NCBI GenBank assembly: GCA_963742535.1
Contig: CAVUMC010000002.1
Coordinates: 1,178,001 to 1,242,000 of the forward strand
DNA: 64,000 nucleotides
Reading direction: 5' to 3'
Source of the DNA: VRUE01 sp963742535
GTDB taxonomy: Bacteria; Actinomycetota; Thermoleophilia; Solirubrobacterales; 70-9
Shown: piece by piece, positions 7,200 through 15,053 of the stretch
How positions within the stretch are numbered: position 1 is the stretch's first letter
Layout of the letters: each line of letters begins with the position of its first letter
The notes under the pieces: generated by a model
The model's input: the letters and a program-made list of their open reading frames with translations, nothing else
Databases searched by the model: none
What the model was told of the DNA's origin: nothing
Made by a program: the position numbers and the translations under genes

Positions 7200-7341
7200 A
7201 GTTACTAGCGTACGCCCGATTCAGACGTTAAACAGGTAAACCGCAGTGATATCCAGAGCTCAACCGTCGTATACCTGGGATGACAAATTGGCGAAATCCT
7301 AGAGTTGTATTTCAAGACCAGAGCACCTACGCTCTGTTCGT

Positions 7342-7369
7342 CTAGTCAAGACCATGAACACCTGACTAG
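7342..7369. promoter_or_regulatory. Inverted repeat in the divergent diguanylate cyclase/HD-GYP spacer
   Basis: CTAGTCA and TGACTAG are perfect 7-bp arms around 14 nt, in the 315-base gap (7200-7514) between the two divergent c-di-GMP genes. A further stem ACCGAC/GTCGGT lies at 7379-7400. They may be operator sites or leader hairpins. The remainder of the gap shows no gene or recognised RNA. Confidence 0.35.
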
Positions 7370-7514
7370 GCCAACCCAACCGACTGAAGGAACCGTCGGT
7401 GAACCCTGCGGTAGGCACAGCTAGATCCGGCACGAACAGCTCGACACACGAGCGGTTCAAGATAACTCCAGAGAGGATCCTCGAGGCTGAGCATTCGAGG
7501 AAAAGACACGGTCG

Positions 7515-8969
7515 GTGAGTCCTCACCCGACGAGCTCGAGTCCACCGCCCCGTCCCGTAAAGACGCAGCCGGGGCTGGCGCGCATCCTGGTCACCGACGA
7601 CCGGCCCGAGATGCTGCGATTGGTTGACCGGGCGCTGGGAGAGAGATACCGGTGCGACTTCGCGGGCAGCGTTTCGCAGGCTCACAAGAAGCTTGCGTCC
7701 AATCACTTTCACCTCGCCCTCTGTGACCTTCAGATGTTGGACGGCTCGGGCCTTGCCCTGGCAGAAGAAATCACCGAAGAACACTCCGAGACCGCCGTCG
7801 TCCTCATCACGGGGAAGGACGATCCCGAGGCAGCGGAAAGGGCCTTTGGGTTCGGCGGTCACGGTGTCCACGGCTACCTAGTCAAGCCATTCTGGCCGGG
7901 CCAGTTGCTGATCACGGTGATGAATGCACTGCGACGTCGCCAACTCGAAGACTTCGAGAGCGCCCACAGGCTCAACCTGGAAGAGCGCCGTCAGAGGATC
8001 ATCGACATGGCGCCGATGCCCGTCTATGTAAAGAACGAGGACTTCCGCTACGTCTTCGCAAACGCGCAGGCGGACGACCTCGCAGGGCTGGAGAGAGGCC
8101 AGCTACTTGGTCAAACCGACGAGGAGATCATGGCCCCCAAGGCGCTGGCCCTTACCCGCGCCGTAGATCGGCAGATCCTCCAGAAAGGCACGACGCACGA
8201 GGCAGAGGAAACGCTTGAGATCGGCGGTGTTGAGCGAACCTTCCAGACCGTCAAGTTTCCCCTCGCCGATGAGGACGGCAAAGCCACTGCGGTCTGCGGA
8301 ATCTCTACCGATGTCACCGCCCAAAAGGAGGCGCTGCGACTACGAGACGAGCTAGCGGCTGCTCAGCAGCAGTCGATCGACGAGCTGCGTCTCTCGCGCC
8401 AAGAGACGATCGAACGGCTCACCAAGGCGATCGAGCTTCATGACTTCTCCACCGGGAAGCACGTCAACCGAATGGCAAAGGTCGCATCCTTCCTGGGCGC
8501 TCACCTCGGTCTCGACCCCGAGCGGGTCCATCTATTGCAATTGGCAGCTCCAATGCATGACGTCGGAAAGATCGCCACCCCAAGCGAGATCCTTCGCAAG
8601 TCCGGCCCTCTCACGCCCGAGGAGCACGAGGAGATGAAGCGCCACACCACGATCGGCCACGAGATCCTCGTCAACTCCGAGAGCGAGCTGCTCGCCCTCG
8701 CGGCAACGATCGCGCTGACTCACCACGAGCGCTACGACGGCAGCGGATACCCCAAAGGACTCGTCGGAGAGGAGATCCCACTCGAGGGCAGGATCACCGC
8801 ACTGGCAGATGTCTTCGATGCATTGCTCAGCGACCGCCACTACCGGCCGGCGCTCACCGTGGATGAGACTGTCGAGATCATCAGGGAGGGCAGGGGACGC
8901 CAATTTGATCCTCAGATAGTCGACCTCCTGCTCGAGCACCTCGACGAGGCGCTCTCGCTACGCAGTTGA
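7515..8969 (+). CDS. Response regulator with PAS and HD-GYP phosphodiesterase domains
   Basis: A 484-residue protein starting at GTG 7515 with an upstream GAGGAAAAG ribosome site. Residues 21-140 are a receiver domain with acidic pair D28/D29, phospho-acceptor D71 and K124. Residues about 155-270 are a PAS domain (MPVYVKNEDFRYVFANAQ). A coiled linker precedes the HD-GYP domain (about 295-484) with HDVGK at 348-352 and HHERYDGSGYP at 403-413, all catalytic motifs present. HD-GYP enzymes degrade c-di-GMP. No histidine kinase is adjacent, so its phosphodonor is unknown. Divergent arrangement with a GGDEF gene suggests opposing control of one c-di-GMP pool. Confidence 0.93.
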   Translation: MSPHPTSSSPPPRPVKTQPGLARILVTDDRPEMLRLVDRALGERYRCDFAGSVSQAHKKLASNHFHLALCDLQMLDGSGLALAEEITEEHSETAVVLITGKDDPEAAERAFGFGGHGVHGYLVKPFWPGQLLITVMNALRRRQLEDFESAHRLNLEERRQRIIDMAPMPVYVKNEDFRYVFANAQADDLAGLERGQLLGQTDEEIMAPKALALTRAVDRQILQKGTTHEAEETLEIGGVERTFQTVKFPLADEDGKATAVCGISTDVTAQKEALRLRDELAAAQQQSIDELRLSRQETIERLTKAIELHDFSTGKHVNRMAKVASFLGAHLGLDPERVHLLQLAAPMHDVGKIATPSEILRKSGPLTPEEHEEMKRHTTIGHEILVNSESELLALAATIALTHHERYDGSGYPKGLVGEEIPLEGRITALADVFDALLSDRHYRPALTVDETVEIIREGRGRQFDPQIVDLLLEHLDEALSLRS

Positions 8970-9021
8970 GGCAAGTAGCCGAGGATCCGTCGCAGCCGAA
9001 CAAGACTGAAGCGCTACACGT

Positions 9022-9462
9022 CTAGTCGACCAGATCGGTCGGGTCGAGGACGAAGACCTCGCACATCATGTCGGGCTCCTGCTGGTTGCCGCTCATGAAG
9101 CCGGTGACGTGACGGCCGGTCGCCTTTTCGACGACCGCTTCGAAGCGCTCGCGCATCAGCTCCTGAAACTCCATGCGCTGTTCGATCACCGCCGCTCCCC
9201 GACCGCCCTCGCGCAGGGTTTCCTCCACCCGGGTGAATCCTCCGCGCAGGATGCAGACGACCAGATCGTCCTGGTAATAGGACTTTGCCTGGGTCGGGCC
9301 GCGGCCGTAGTACTCCTTCAACAGCGCCACCAAGCCGTCGGAGATCGCCGTCAGCTCCTCGCCGTGGCGTCGAATGCTCTCGATGTCTACCTGAGTTTTG
9401 ATCGAAACCTTCCTCGAGGCAAAGTGCACCCGCAGGGTAGCCCAGGGCGCTACGCTGAACAA
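9022..9462 (-). CDS. DUF2294 (MpsC-like) protein, copy 1
   Basis: About 146 residues from TTG 9462; GTG 9429 is an alternative and neither has a convincing ribosome site. A GAGGAAGG site does sit just before an ATC codon near 9405, so the true start is uncertain. The core (YYGRGPTQAKSYYQDD, then VVCILRGGFTRVEETL) matches DUF2294, a family named after MpsC of the staphylococcal cation-translocating system. This copy keeps the GRGP motif. It is divergent from a second family member at 9534, with a third at 10677. Its biochemical role is unknown. Confidence 0.78.
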   Translation of the reverse strand: MFSVAPWATLRVHFASRKVSIKTQVDIESIRRHGEELTAISDGLVALLKEYYGRGPTQAKSYYQDDLVVCILRGGFTRVEETLREGGRGAAVIEQRMEFQELMRERFEAVVEKATGRHVTGFMSGNQQEPDMMCEVFVLDPTDLVD

Positions 9463-9533
9463 ACCGCCGTTGGGTTCTTCCCCCCTCTGCCTCGCGTGCG
9501 AGCCCGACCAGAGGACGAGAACGGGAGCCCATC

Positions 9534-9899
9534 ATGCCGGCCATCGATCCACCCCTCCATGGCGATGCCCTGCTCGCGGCCGTAACCGATTCGATGGTGG
9601 CCCTGCACAAGCGCTACCACCACCGCGTCCCGATCACCGCCAAGTCCCAGATGCTCGGCGACGACCTCCTTGCCTGTGTCCTCGGCGGCGTCTACACCGA
9701 CGTCGAGAAGACGATGATCGAGCTGCAGCGCAGCACGGTGGTGCAGGAGACGCGCAGCGTCTTTCAGAACACAATGCAGCAGACGTTCATCTCTGAGGTG
9801 GAGCGACTTTCCGGCCGCGACGTCCTCGCTTTCATCTCCAATCACCATGTCGGGCCCGATATCGAGGTCGAGCTGTTCATGTTCAGGGAGCCCGTCTGA
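9534..9899 (+). CDS. DUF2294 (MpsC-like) protein, copy 2
   Basis: A 121-residue soluble protein with a good start (GGGAGCCCATC before ATG 9534). It aligns along its length with its neighbour at 9022: ALHKRYHHRVPITAKSQML, then DDLLACVLGGVYTDVEKTM, VFQNTMQQTFISEVERLSG and a C-terminal VELFMF strand. The GRGP motif has become HRVP. With the other two copies it suggests local duplication followed by divergence. The function is not known; the genomic setting with STAS and sigma-factor genes suggests a regulatory or stress role, which is inference. Confidence 0.8.
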   Translation: MPAIDPPLHGDALLAAVTDSMVALHKRYHHRVPITAKSQMLGDDLLACVLGGVYTDVEKTMIELQRSTVVQETRSVFQNTMQQTFISEVERLSGRDVLAFISNHHVGPDIEVELFMFREPV

Positions 9900-10030
9900 G
9901 AACGGCCGCGCATGGCCGACTGACCTAAACCGTCCGCTATCCTCGATCGAGGAGGGCATCACTGAGGTCGGCCAATCCGGTCGGCAGCACTACTGACTTC
10001 CGGCACAGTCGTTCGAGCCGAGGAGTCACG

Positions 10031-10420
10031 ATGTCCCCCTCACCTTCAGTCAGCCCTCCCGGCGCATTTCACCGGTGGGCACCCACTCCGTTTGCGTGCA
10101 CCTCCAGGCCCGACGGCTGGGGCTCAGTTTGCCTCCACCTCGCGGGTGAGCTGGACCTCGCGACCTGCCCGCGCTTCGAGCAGATCCTGAAGCGGTCCCA
10201 GAGCGACAAGACCGTCGTCTCGCTCGACCTGCAGGAGCTGAGCTTTGTCGACGGCGCGGGCCTGTCCACAATCGTTTATGCGGCGAGGCGCGCCGGCGCG
10301 CTGGAGACAAAGCTGATCCTCTTTGGAGCCGGCGGACAGGTGAGCCGGCTCTTCGAGTTAACCGGCCCGTTCCACGGGGTCGAAATGGTCACGCCCGAGC
10401 TCCAAGGGAGCCACTCGTGA
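10031..10420 (+). CDS. STAS-domain protein (anti-anti-sigma-like) without phospho-serine
   Basis: A 129-residue protein with a GAGGAG ribosome site before ATG 10031. Residues about 30-125 form a STAS domain: VCLHLAGELDLATCP, SLDLQELSFVDGAGLSTIV and a final LFELTG helix. In anti-anti-sigma factors of the SpoIIAA/RsbV type the D-S-S-G loop holds the serine phosphorylated by the partner kinase. Here it reads D74-G-A-G, so switching by that phosphorylation is not possible. Its stop overlaps the next start as GTGA, and an ECF sigma factor lies downstream, but no RsbW-type kinase is nearby. Confidence 0.85.
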   Translation: MSPSPSVSPPGAFHRWAPTPFACTSRPDGWGSVCLHLAGELDLATCPRFEQILKRSQSDKTVVSLDLQELSFVDGAGLSTIVYAARRAGALETKLILFGAGGQVSRLFELTGPFHGVEMVTPELQGSHS

Positions 10421-10680
10421 GCTCGGGGGAAGGTTCTGTTGCCCCTGAACAGGTGCCCACGAGAAAAGAGCGCGCGGCGGCGGCCGGGAATCGGGCGGCG
10501 ATGAGCATTGTCCGCTTGATCGCGCTGGCGGGGATCGTTGGCCTGGCGATCATCGCCGGGGCGATTCTGACCAGTCAGGACGTGCGGGGGTGGATCATCG
10601 GGCTCGCCGTCGGTGCGGGAGCCGTGATTCTCAGCTCGATCGTCTTTTTAAGTCAGGCGCCCCCGAGGAGAACCAGGTGA
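10417..10680 (+). CDS. Small two-helix membrane protein
   Basis: An 87-residue protein starting at GTG 10417, overlapping the STAS stop by four bases. A charged N-terminal 28 residues are followed by two hydrophobic segments (IVRLIALAGIVGLAIIAGAI and WIIGLAVGAGAVILSSIVFL) and a short basic tail. It resembles no family I can name. Translational coupling on both sides (GTGA overlaps with STAS and the third DUF2294 gene) ties it to that group. A role as membrane anchor for one of them is speculation. Confidence 0.7.
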   Translation: MSSGEGSVAPEQVPTRKERAAAAGNRAAMSIVRLIALAGIVGLAIIAGAILTSQDVRGWIIGLAVGAGAVILSSIVFLSQAPPRRTR

Positions 10681-11054
10681 CCGCAGGCGAGGGACTGCCC
10701 CCGTCTGGCAAAGAGCTGACCGAGGCGATCTCGGCGGCACTGGTGGAGCTCTACGGCGAGTTCTACGACCACGATCGCACCACGGCCACCACTTACATCA
10801 ACGACAACGTCGTCGTCTGCATCCTGGAGGACATCCTCAGCACCGGTGAGTCGCGCCAGATCGCCGACGGCGACGGCAGCGAAGTCATCGACGGCAGGAT
10901 CGCATTTCAGGAGGGAGCGCAGGACGAGTTCACGGCGGCGATCGAGCGGCTGACCCAGCGCCCGGTCACGGCGTTCCTGAGCGCCAATCAAACAAATCCC
11001 GGCGTTGCTTGCGAGCTCTTTTTCCTGGAGGCGCCACCCATGGCGGAGGCCTAG
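10677..11054 (+). CDS. DUF2294 (MpsC-like) protein, copy 3
   Basis: A 125-residue protein from GTG 10677, preceded by GAGGAG and overlapping the previous stop as GTGA. It aligns with the copies at 9022 and 9534: ALVELYGEFYDHDRTTATTY, then NVVVCILEDILSTGESRQ, FQEGAQDEFTAAIERLTQRP, AFLSANQ and CELFFLE. The GRGP segment is replaced by DHDR, making this the most divergent of the three at that site. It is cotranscribed with the STAS and small membrane-protein genes and sits just ahead of the ECF sigma factor. Molecular role unknown. Confidence 0.78.
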   Translation: MTAGEGLPPSGKELTEAISAALVELYGEFYDHDRTTATTYINDNVVVCILEDILSTGESRQIADGDGSEVIDGRIAFQEGAQDEFTAAIERLTQRPVTAFLSANQTNPGVACELFFLEAPPMAEA

Positions 11055-11056
11055 TC

Positions 11057-11527
11057 ATGTCATCGCTGCTCAGAAATGCGGAGCAGAGCGACGACGCGCT
11101 GATGGTCCGCACCCAAGCCGGTGACACCACCGCGTTCGCGCTGCTTTACGACCGCCACGCCGAGCGCGCCCTACGAGTCACCCAGGCGACCTGCCGCGAT
11201 GTCGACCGTGCCGAAGACGCCGTCCAAGAGGGATTCCTGGCGATCTGGCACAGCCGCAGCAGTTATCAGCCGGGCAAGGACTGCTTCGAAGCCTGGGCGA
11301 TGAAGATCGTGCAGAGCAGGGCCCGCGACGAGCATGGTGCGCTGCTCGCTTCTCTGCCTCAACTTCCCGAGGCTCAGGCGGAAGTAATCGTGCTGGCGTT
11401 CTACGGAGAGCTGAGTCATGCGGAGATCGCGACCCAACTCGATCTCCCCGCGGACACCGTTAAAGGTCGGATGCGACTGGGACTGGAAAAGCTGCGCCGG
11501 GAAATGGATAGGACCGATGGGGCCTAA
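11057..11527 (+). CDS. ECF-type sigma-70 factor
   Basis: A 156-residue protein from ATG 11057. Region 2 is visible in TTAFALLYDRHAERALRVTQ, then AEDAVQEGFLAIWHSRSSYQ, the core-binding and -10 recognition part. Region 4 follows in LPEAQAEVIVLAFYGELSH, then AEIATQLDLPADTVKGRMRL, the -35 helix-turn-helix. The linker between them is short. It begins three bases after the third DUF2294 gene. No gene with an obvious anti-sigma domain is adjacent, so control may run through the unusual STAS protein or the small membrane protein; this is inferred from context. Confidence 0.88.
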   Translation: MSSLLRNAEQSDDALMVRTQAGDTTAFALLYDRHAERALRVTQATCRDVDRAEDAVQEGFLAIWHSRSSYQPGKDCFEAWAMKIVQSRARDEHGALLASLPQLPEAQAEVIVLAFYGELSHAEIATQLDLPADTVKGRMRLGLEKLRREMDRTDGA

Positions 11528-11562
11528 GCAGCGCCGATGATAGCCGCCGATCTGAGACTCGC

Positions 11563-11961
11563 GTGAAAGAGACTGATCCCTCGCGCTGGAACCTTCTGCG
11601 ACATCCAACCGAACGAGGTGAGGGTCGATCGCGATTCGACCTCGCCGCTGAGATCGCCTCCAACCTGGCCAGCAGCAGCTTCTTTTTTTCGGTCTGCCTG
11701 TTGATCGCCGCCGCCTGGGCTGTCGGCCTGATCGTCGGCCTGCCCAGCGAGACGGAGAGCGACCTGGTCGGAGCCATGGCAGCATTGACCTTGTTGCTGG
11801 TCGCGCTGCTCAAGAACTCCGAGCGACGCGCCGAGCGCGCCATGCAGCTGAAGCTGGATGCGATCGCCGCGGCACTGCTCGACAGACAGGGGGACGGGAG
11901 CATGGACCGCGCCACGCACACCGAGCTGGAAGACGCCGTCCGCCTCCATGAGGAGCTATGA
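11563..11961 (+). CDS. Small membrane protein of the low-affinity iron permease family
   Basis: A 132-residue protein (GTG 11563 or a nearby start) with two membrane segments: FFFSVCLLIAAAWAVGLIVG and LVGAMAALTLLLVALL. The second runs into KNSERRAERAMQLKLDAIAA, the tail motif of small bacterial proteins annotated as low-affinity iron permease (QNTQNRDxxAIxxKLDE in relatives). The usual WQ/N residues of the first loop are not conserved, so iron transport is uncertain. It may be expressed with the upstream sigma factor (35-base gap). Confidence 0.65.
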   Translation: MKETDPSRWNLLRHPTERGEGRSRFDLAAEIASNLASSSFFFSVCLLIAAAWAVGLIVGLPSETESDLVGAMAALTLLLVALLKNSERRAERAMQLKLDAIAAALLDRQGDGSMDRATHTELEDAVRLHEEL

Positions 11962-11972
11962 CCAGCAGCGAC

Positions 11973-12506
11973 CTAGCGATGACCCGTAAAGGTCGGCCAG
12001 CATTCGCCGTTGATGTCGGTGAGGTCTAGATCACCCTCCACCGGTCGAAACTGCGGGATGCCGCGGATGAAGGCCAAGAAAAGATTGCCGGAGAACCTTT
12101 CGCCGTCGATGGTTACTTGAACATTGCCGCGCCCCGTTCGGTGAAAGTGTTTTTTGCGGTTGAACCGCCAAATGACTTCATCCTCACCGCGGCGATTGAG
12201 GACTTCTCTAACTGGATGGATCGAGCCTTCGACGATTGCTATCTCACCAGCGAAGTCAGGGTCACCAGAATATTCGGCACAGTCCTTCGGAAGGCGAATG
12301 CGTAGACCCGTCACTTCATAGGTGTTTCCCAGCTTCTCAAGCGTGAGGGTGGACCCAGGCCCGCTGGACTCCCTGGGAAACAGCTTGTAGCTACCGAGGA
12401 GCGGCGGTAGTCCATAGCTGGGTTGCGATCCCGTGCTGGCACCCGGAAACACGAGGATTGCCATGAGGACAGTGACGATGGCGATAAGTGGACGATGGCG
12501 ATTCAT
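11973..12506 (-). CDS. Secreted protein of unknown function
   Basis: A 177-residue protein from ATG 12506 with a clear GGGAGAAAG ribosome site. Residues 1-27 are a signal peptide (LIAIVTVLMAILVFPGASTG). The mature part is beta-rich with two cysteines (CAEYSGD and GECWPTF) that could pair. I recognise no catalytic motif or named family. It is convergent with the permease-like gene at 11563. The 176 bases upstream (12507-12682) show no other gene. Confidence 0.7.
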   Translation of the reverse strand: MNRHRPLIAIVTVLMAILVFPGASTGSQPSYGLPPLLGSYKLFPRESSGPGSTLTLEKLGNTYEVTGLRIRLPKDCAEYSGDPDFAGEIAIVEGSIHPVREVLNRRGEDEVIWRFNRKKHFHRTGRGNVQVTIDGERFSGNLFLAFIRGIPQFRPVEGDLDLTDINGECWPTFTGHR

Positions 12507-12682
12507 TGTTCTTTCTCCCGGTGTTGCCCTCTGTCTGCGCAGCAAGCTATCAATGGGCGGGCAGGGATCCCCGGTCCACAAAGTCACCCAATCACCGTCG
12601 CCGGGCGAGCGACAGCCACCCCCTCTGCCGGAAGGAGAGAACCGGCGATTCGCGAGGGGAATTTGTTTGAGTCGAGCTCCCT

Positions 12683-13195
12683 CTATCGACGCAGCAACGG
12701 CTGCCACGCCACCTCGTGCAGCTCGCCGGTCTCCACCTCGTAGACGAAGCCTCTGACGTTGTCTGTGTGGGGAATGAAAGAGCTGGCCTTGATCCGCTCG
12801 ATCCCCTCGCGAATGTCGCTGCCGAGATCGGAAAACGCCTGCGCGCGCCACTCCGGCCGCTCGCCGGTCTCGGCCTCGAGCTTGTCGGAGAACTCCTCGT
12901 CGGTGAAAGTGAGCATCCCGCAATCGGTGTGATGGATGAGGACGATCTCCTCAGTGCCGAGCAGGTTCTGCGAGATCGCCAGCGAGCGAATCGCGTCCTC
13001 AGAGACGACGCCGCCGGCATTGCGGATCACGTGGGCATCGCCCTCGCTCAGGCCGAGCAGGCTGGACGGGTTGAGGCGCGCATCCATGCAGGCGAGCACC
13101 GCGACCCGCTTACCCGGAGGCAGCGGCAGATCCCCCTTGTCGAACCTCTGCGCATAGGACTTGGCGTTGTCGATCAGCTGGTCGGTCTGGCTCAT
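12683..13195 (-). CDS. Beta-class carbonic anhydrase
   Basis: A 170-residue cytoplasmic enzyme interconverting CO2 and bicarbonate. The zinc ligands of the beta class are visible: Cys36 in ACMDARLN with the Asp38-Arg40 dyad, and HHTDCGM with His89 and Cys92. The length fits the small mycobacterial Rv1284-like group. It is divergent from the vanadium-haloperoxidase-like gene, and the two share an intergenic region with overlapping promoter-like sequences around a palindrome. Confidence 0.92.
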   Translation of the reverse strand: MSQTDQLIDNAKSYAQRFDKGDLPLPPGKRVAVLACMDARLNPSSLLGLSEGDAHVIRNAGGVVSEDAIRSLAISQNLLGTEEIVLIHHTDCGMLTFTDEEFSDKLEAETGERPEWRAQAFSDLGSDIREGIERIKASSFIPHTDNVRGFVYEVETGELHEVAWQPLLRR

Positions 13196-13227
13196 CTTCT
13201 CTCCTCGCTCGAAGTATCTTGACTAAG

Positions 13228-13257
13228 ATTATCAACAAAGACAGCTTTGTGTAAATA
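13228..13257. promoter_or_regulatory. Overlapping divergent promoters around a 16-bp palindrome
   Basis: The palindrome ACAAAG-ACAG-CTTTGT (13235-13250) lies between candidate promoter boxes on both strands. On the minus strand TTTACA, 16 bp, GATAAT would serve carbonic anhydrase. On the plus strand TTATCA, 17 bp, TAAATA would serve the haloperoxidase-like gene. A protein bound there would block both. Seen by eye; no transcription data. Confidence 0.45.
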
Positions 13258-13329
13258 TCTGCCGCGTCGTCCCGCGGCAACGGGAGCTGGCCCCCTAAAA
13301 CAACCGACGCATTGAGGAGGCAGAATCCG

Positions 13330-14631
13330 ATGAAGCACCAATCCGCCATCACCAGGAAGCGAGGGAGAGGAGCCCTACTGGGGTTGCTCTCGAGCCTCGC
13401 CCTCGGCATTTCCCTGCTGGGCGTGAGCGGCGCCACCGCCCACTCACACGATCGACACACAAACTGGCACGCCGCCCATTGGTGGCCCGTCCCACCCTCA
13501 GACCAGGCGTTGGCCCTCAGGTGGTTCGACCTCACCAGCCAGACGGTCGCCGCGGCTGGATTCCCCGAGCCGGTCACCCAGAGCCGCACCTGGGCGGTCA
13601 GCTGGATCGCCGCGGATCGCGCGGTGCAAGACGGTTTCGGCTCCCACTTCCAAGAGGCCGCGTTCGCGACGGCGCTTCACGACACCCTCGTCGCTCAGGT
13701 GCCGGGCCAGCAGTCTCAGCTCGACGCCGCGCTGGCCTCGACCCTGTCCGGGATCCCCAATGGCTGGGACAAGAGTCACGGGATCACCGCCGGACAGCAC
13801 GAGGCGGCCCTGATCCTCACCCAACGCGCGGGCGACGGGCTCGACACGGCCTCGGTCGACATTCCCTACACACCGCCCCCCGCCGCGCCGGGCATCTGGC
13901 AGCCCACTCCCCCCACCTTCGGCCCCGCCGTGCGCGCCGGCCAGAAGGACGGTCGCAGCTTCCTGCTGGCGAGCAACAGCCAGTTCCGGCCGGGACCGCC
14001 GCCGGCGTTGAACTCGGCCAAGTTCCTCGACGCGCTGGCCGAGGTCCGCGCCTATGGCCAGGACACGAGCAGCGTCCGCACGCCAGCCCAGACCGACACG
14101 GCCAACTTCATCTACCAGGACTCCTACGCGCTCTACGGACAGACCCTGAGGGCGGTCCTGGCCGATACCCATCACTCGCTGCTCTGGGATGCGAAGGCGG
14201 TTGCCGCCTTCCACGTGGTCACCGTCGACACCCAGATCGCGATCTTCGACGCCAAGTACACCTACACGTTCTGGCGTCCGGTGACCGCGATCCGCACCGG
14301 CAGCGTCAACCCCGATCCGACCTGGACGCCGCTTTGGGCGACGCCCCGCCACCCCGAGTACCCGAGCGGCCATGCCGGCTACGCCGGCGCGGCCGAGGGA
14401 GTATTGACCGCGCTCACAGGCCCCTGGGCACCGCAGCCGATCGACGTGGCCAGCGTGACCGACCCCGGCTCGGTCCACACATACACCCGCTGGTCGCAGA
14501 TCACCCAGGAGACGATCGACGGTCGTGTCTGGGAGGGAGTCCACTACCGCTTCTCAGACGAGACAGCGGCAAAGGTCGGCAAGCAGGTCGCGGCCTGGGA
14601 CCTGCCTCGCCTCTACAGACTGGGCCTCTGA
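13330..14631 (+). CDS. Vanadium-dependent haloperoxidase / PAP2-like secreted protein
   Basis: A 433-residue protein from ATG 13330 (ribosome site GAGGAGG). Residues about 1-40 are a signal peptide. The C-terminal half carries the three-part vanadate/phosphate pocket of this superfamily: KYTYTFWRP (K-x6-RP), YPSGHAGY (PSGH), and RVWEGVHYRFSD (R-x3-GxH). This is the arrangement of vanadium chloroperoxidases, shared with PAP2 acid phosphatases. Bacterial members of this length are usually labelled vanadium-dependent haloperoxidase, and whether it oxidises halides or acts as a phosphatase is not settled by sequence. A stem-loop follows the stop. Confidence 0.88.
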   Translation: MKHQSAITRKRGRGALLGLLSSLALGISLLGVSGATAHSHDRHTNWHAAHWWPVPPSDQALALRWFDLTSQTVAAAGFPEPVTQSRTWAVSWIAADRAVQDGFGSHFQEAAFATALHDTLVAQVPGQQSQLDAALASTLSGIPNGWDKSHGITAGQHEAALILTQRAGDGLDTASVDIPYTPPPAAPGIWQPTPPTFGPAVRAGQKDGRSFLLASNSQFRPGPPPALNSAKFLDALAEVRAYGQDTSSVRTPAQTDTANFIYQDSYALYGQTLRAVLADTHHSLLWDAKAVAAFHVVTVDTQIAIFDAKYTYTFWRPVTAIRTGSVNPDPTWTPLWATPRHPEYPSGHAGYAGAAEGVLTALTGPWAPQPIDVASVTDPGSVHTYTRWSQITQETIDGRVWEGVHYRFSDETAAKVGKQVAAWDLPRLYRLGL

Positions 14632-14639
14632 CCCGTGGC

Positions 14640-14671
14640 GCTGGGCGGCTCTTTGGACGGAGTCGCCCAGC
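14640..14671 (+). terminator. Stem-loop between convergent genes
   Basis: GCTGGGCG and CGCCCAGC form a perfect 8-bp stem around 16 nt, nine bases after the haloperoxidase-like stop and ahead of the convergent gene ending at 14700. There is no long U-tract, so termination efficiency is uncertain. Confidence 0.5.
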
Positions 14672-14699
14672 TTCCCGATGGCAGTAGAAGAGGACTGTT

Positions 14700-14981
14700 T
14701 CAGGCGGTCGCGCGGACTGCGACCTCGTACTTCCCGACCGAGGTGCGCTGTCCCGGGGTCTCATCGGTGGGCATTGCGCTCAATGTGGCGTCAGCGCGGT
14801 TGTAGTCATCCTCGTTGTCGAAGAAGAGGATCACGGTCGCGCTTTCCGCCCCAGCGTCATAGAGCAGAACGATCTCGGTCGCCGGGATGTCGTCCGGGCG
14901 GCCCTCGTCCATCCGCTGCTTCATCTCCTCGACCCGCTCTTGGCCGACTCCGTCAAACGAGACAACACGTGCAAGCGCCAT
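14700..14981 (-). CDS. Small dimeric alpha/beta-barrel-like protein of unknown function
   Basis: A 93-residue protein from ATG 14981, preceded by GGAGGAG. Pattern: beta strand ARVVSFDG, helix RVEEMKQRMD, strand TEIVLLYD, strand SATVILFFD, helix EDDYNRADATLSAM, then a strand VGKYEVAVR. This order fits the ferredoxin-like dimeric barrel (ABM-type) family, which includes small monooxygenases and stress proteins, but no catalytic residue can be named. An inverted repeat lies 23 bases upstream. Confidence 0.7.
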   Translation of the reverse strand: MALARVVSFDGVGQERVEEMKQRMDEGRPDDIPATEIVLLYDAGAESATVILFFDNEDDYNRADATLSAMPTDETPGQRTSVGKYEVAVRATA

Positions 14982-15003
14982 AGCTCCTCCATTCCTGGGT
15001 TTA

Positions 15004-15021
15004 ACCCTCTCGATTGAGGGT
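15004..15021. promoter_or_regulatory. Inverted repeat upstream of the small barrel protein
   Basis: ACCCTC-TCGATT-GAGGGT, a perfect 6-bp dyad about 23 bases before the start at 14981. It may be an operator or leader hairpin for that gene; no regulator can be assigned. Confidence 0.3.
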
Positions 15022-15053
15022 CCCACTGACACATCAGTCGCGCCACTTTTTTT

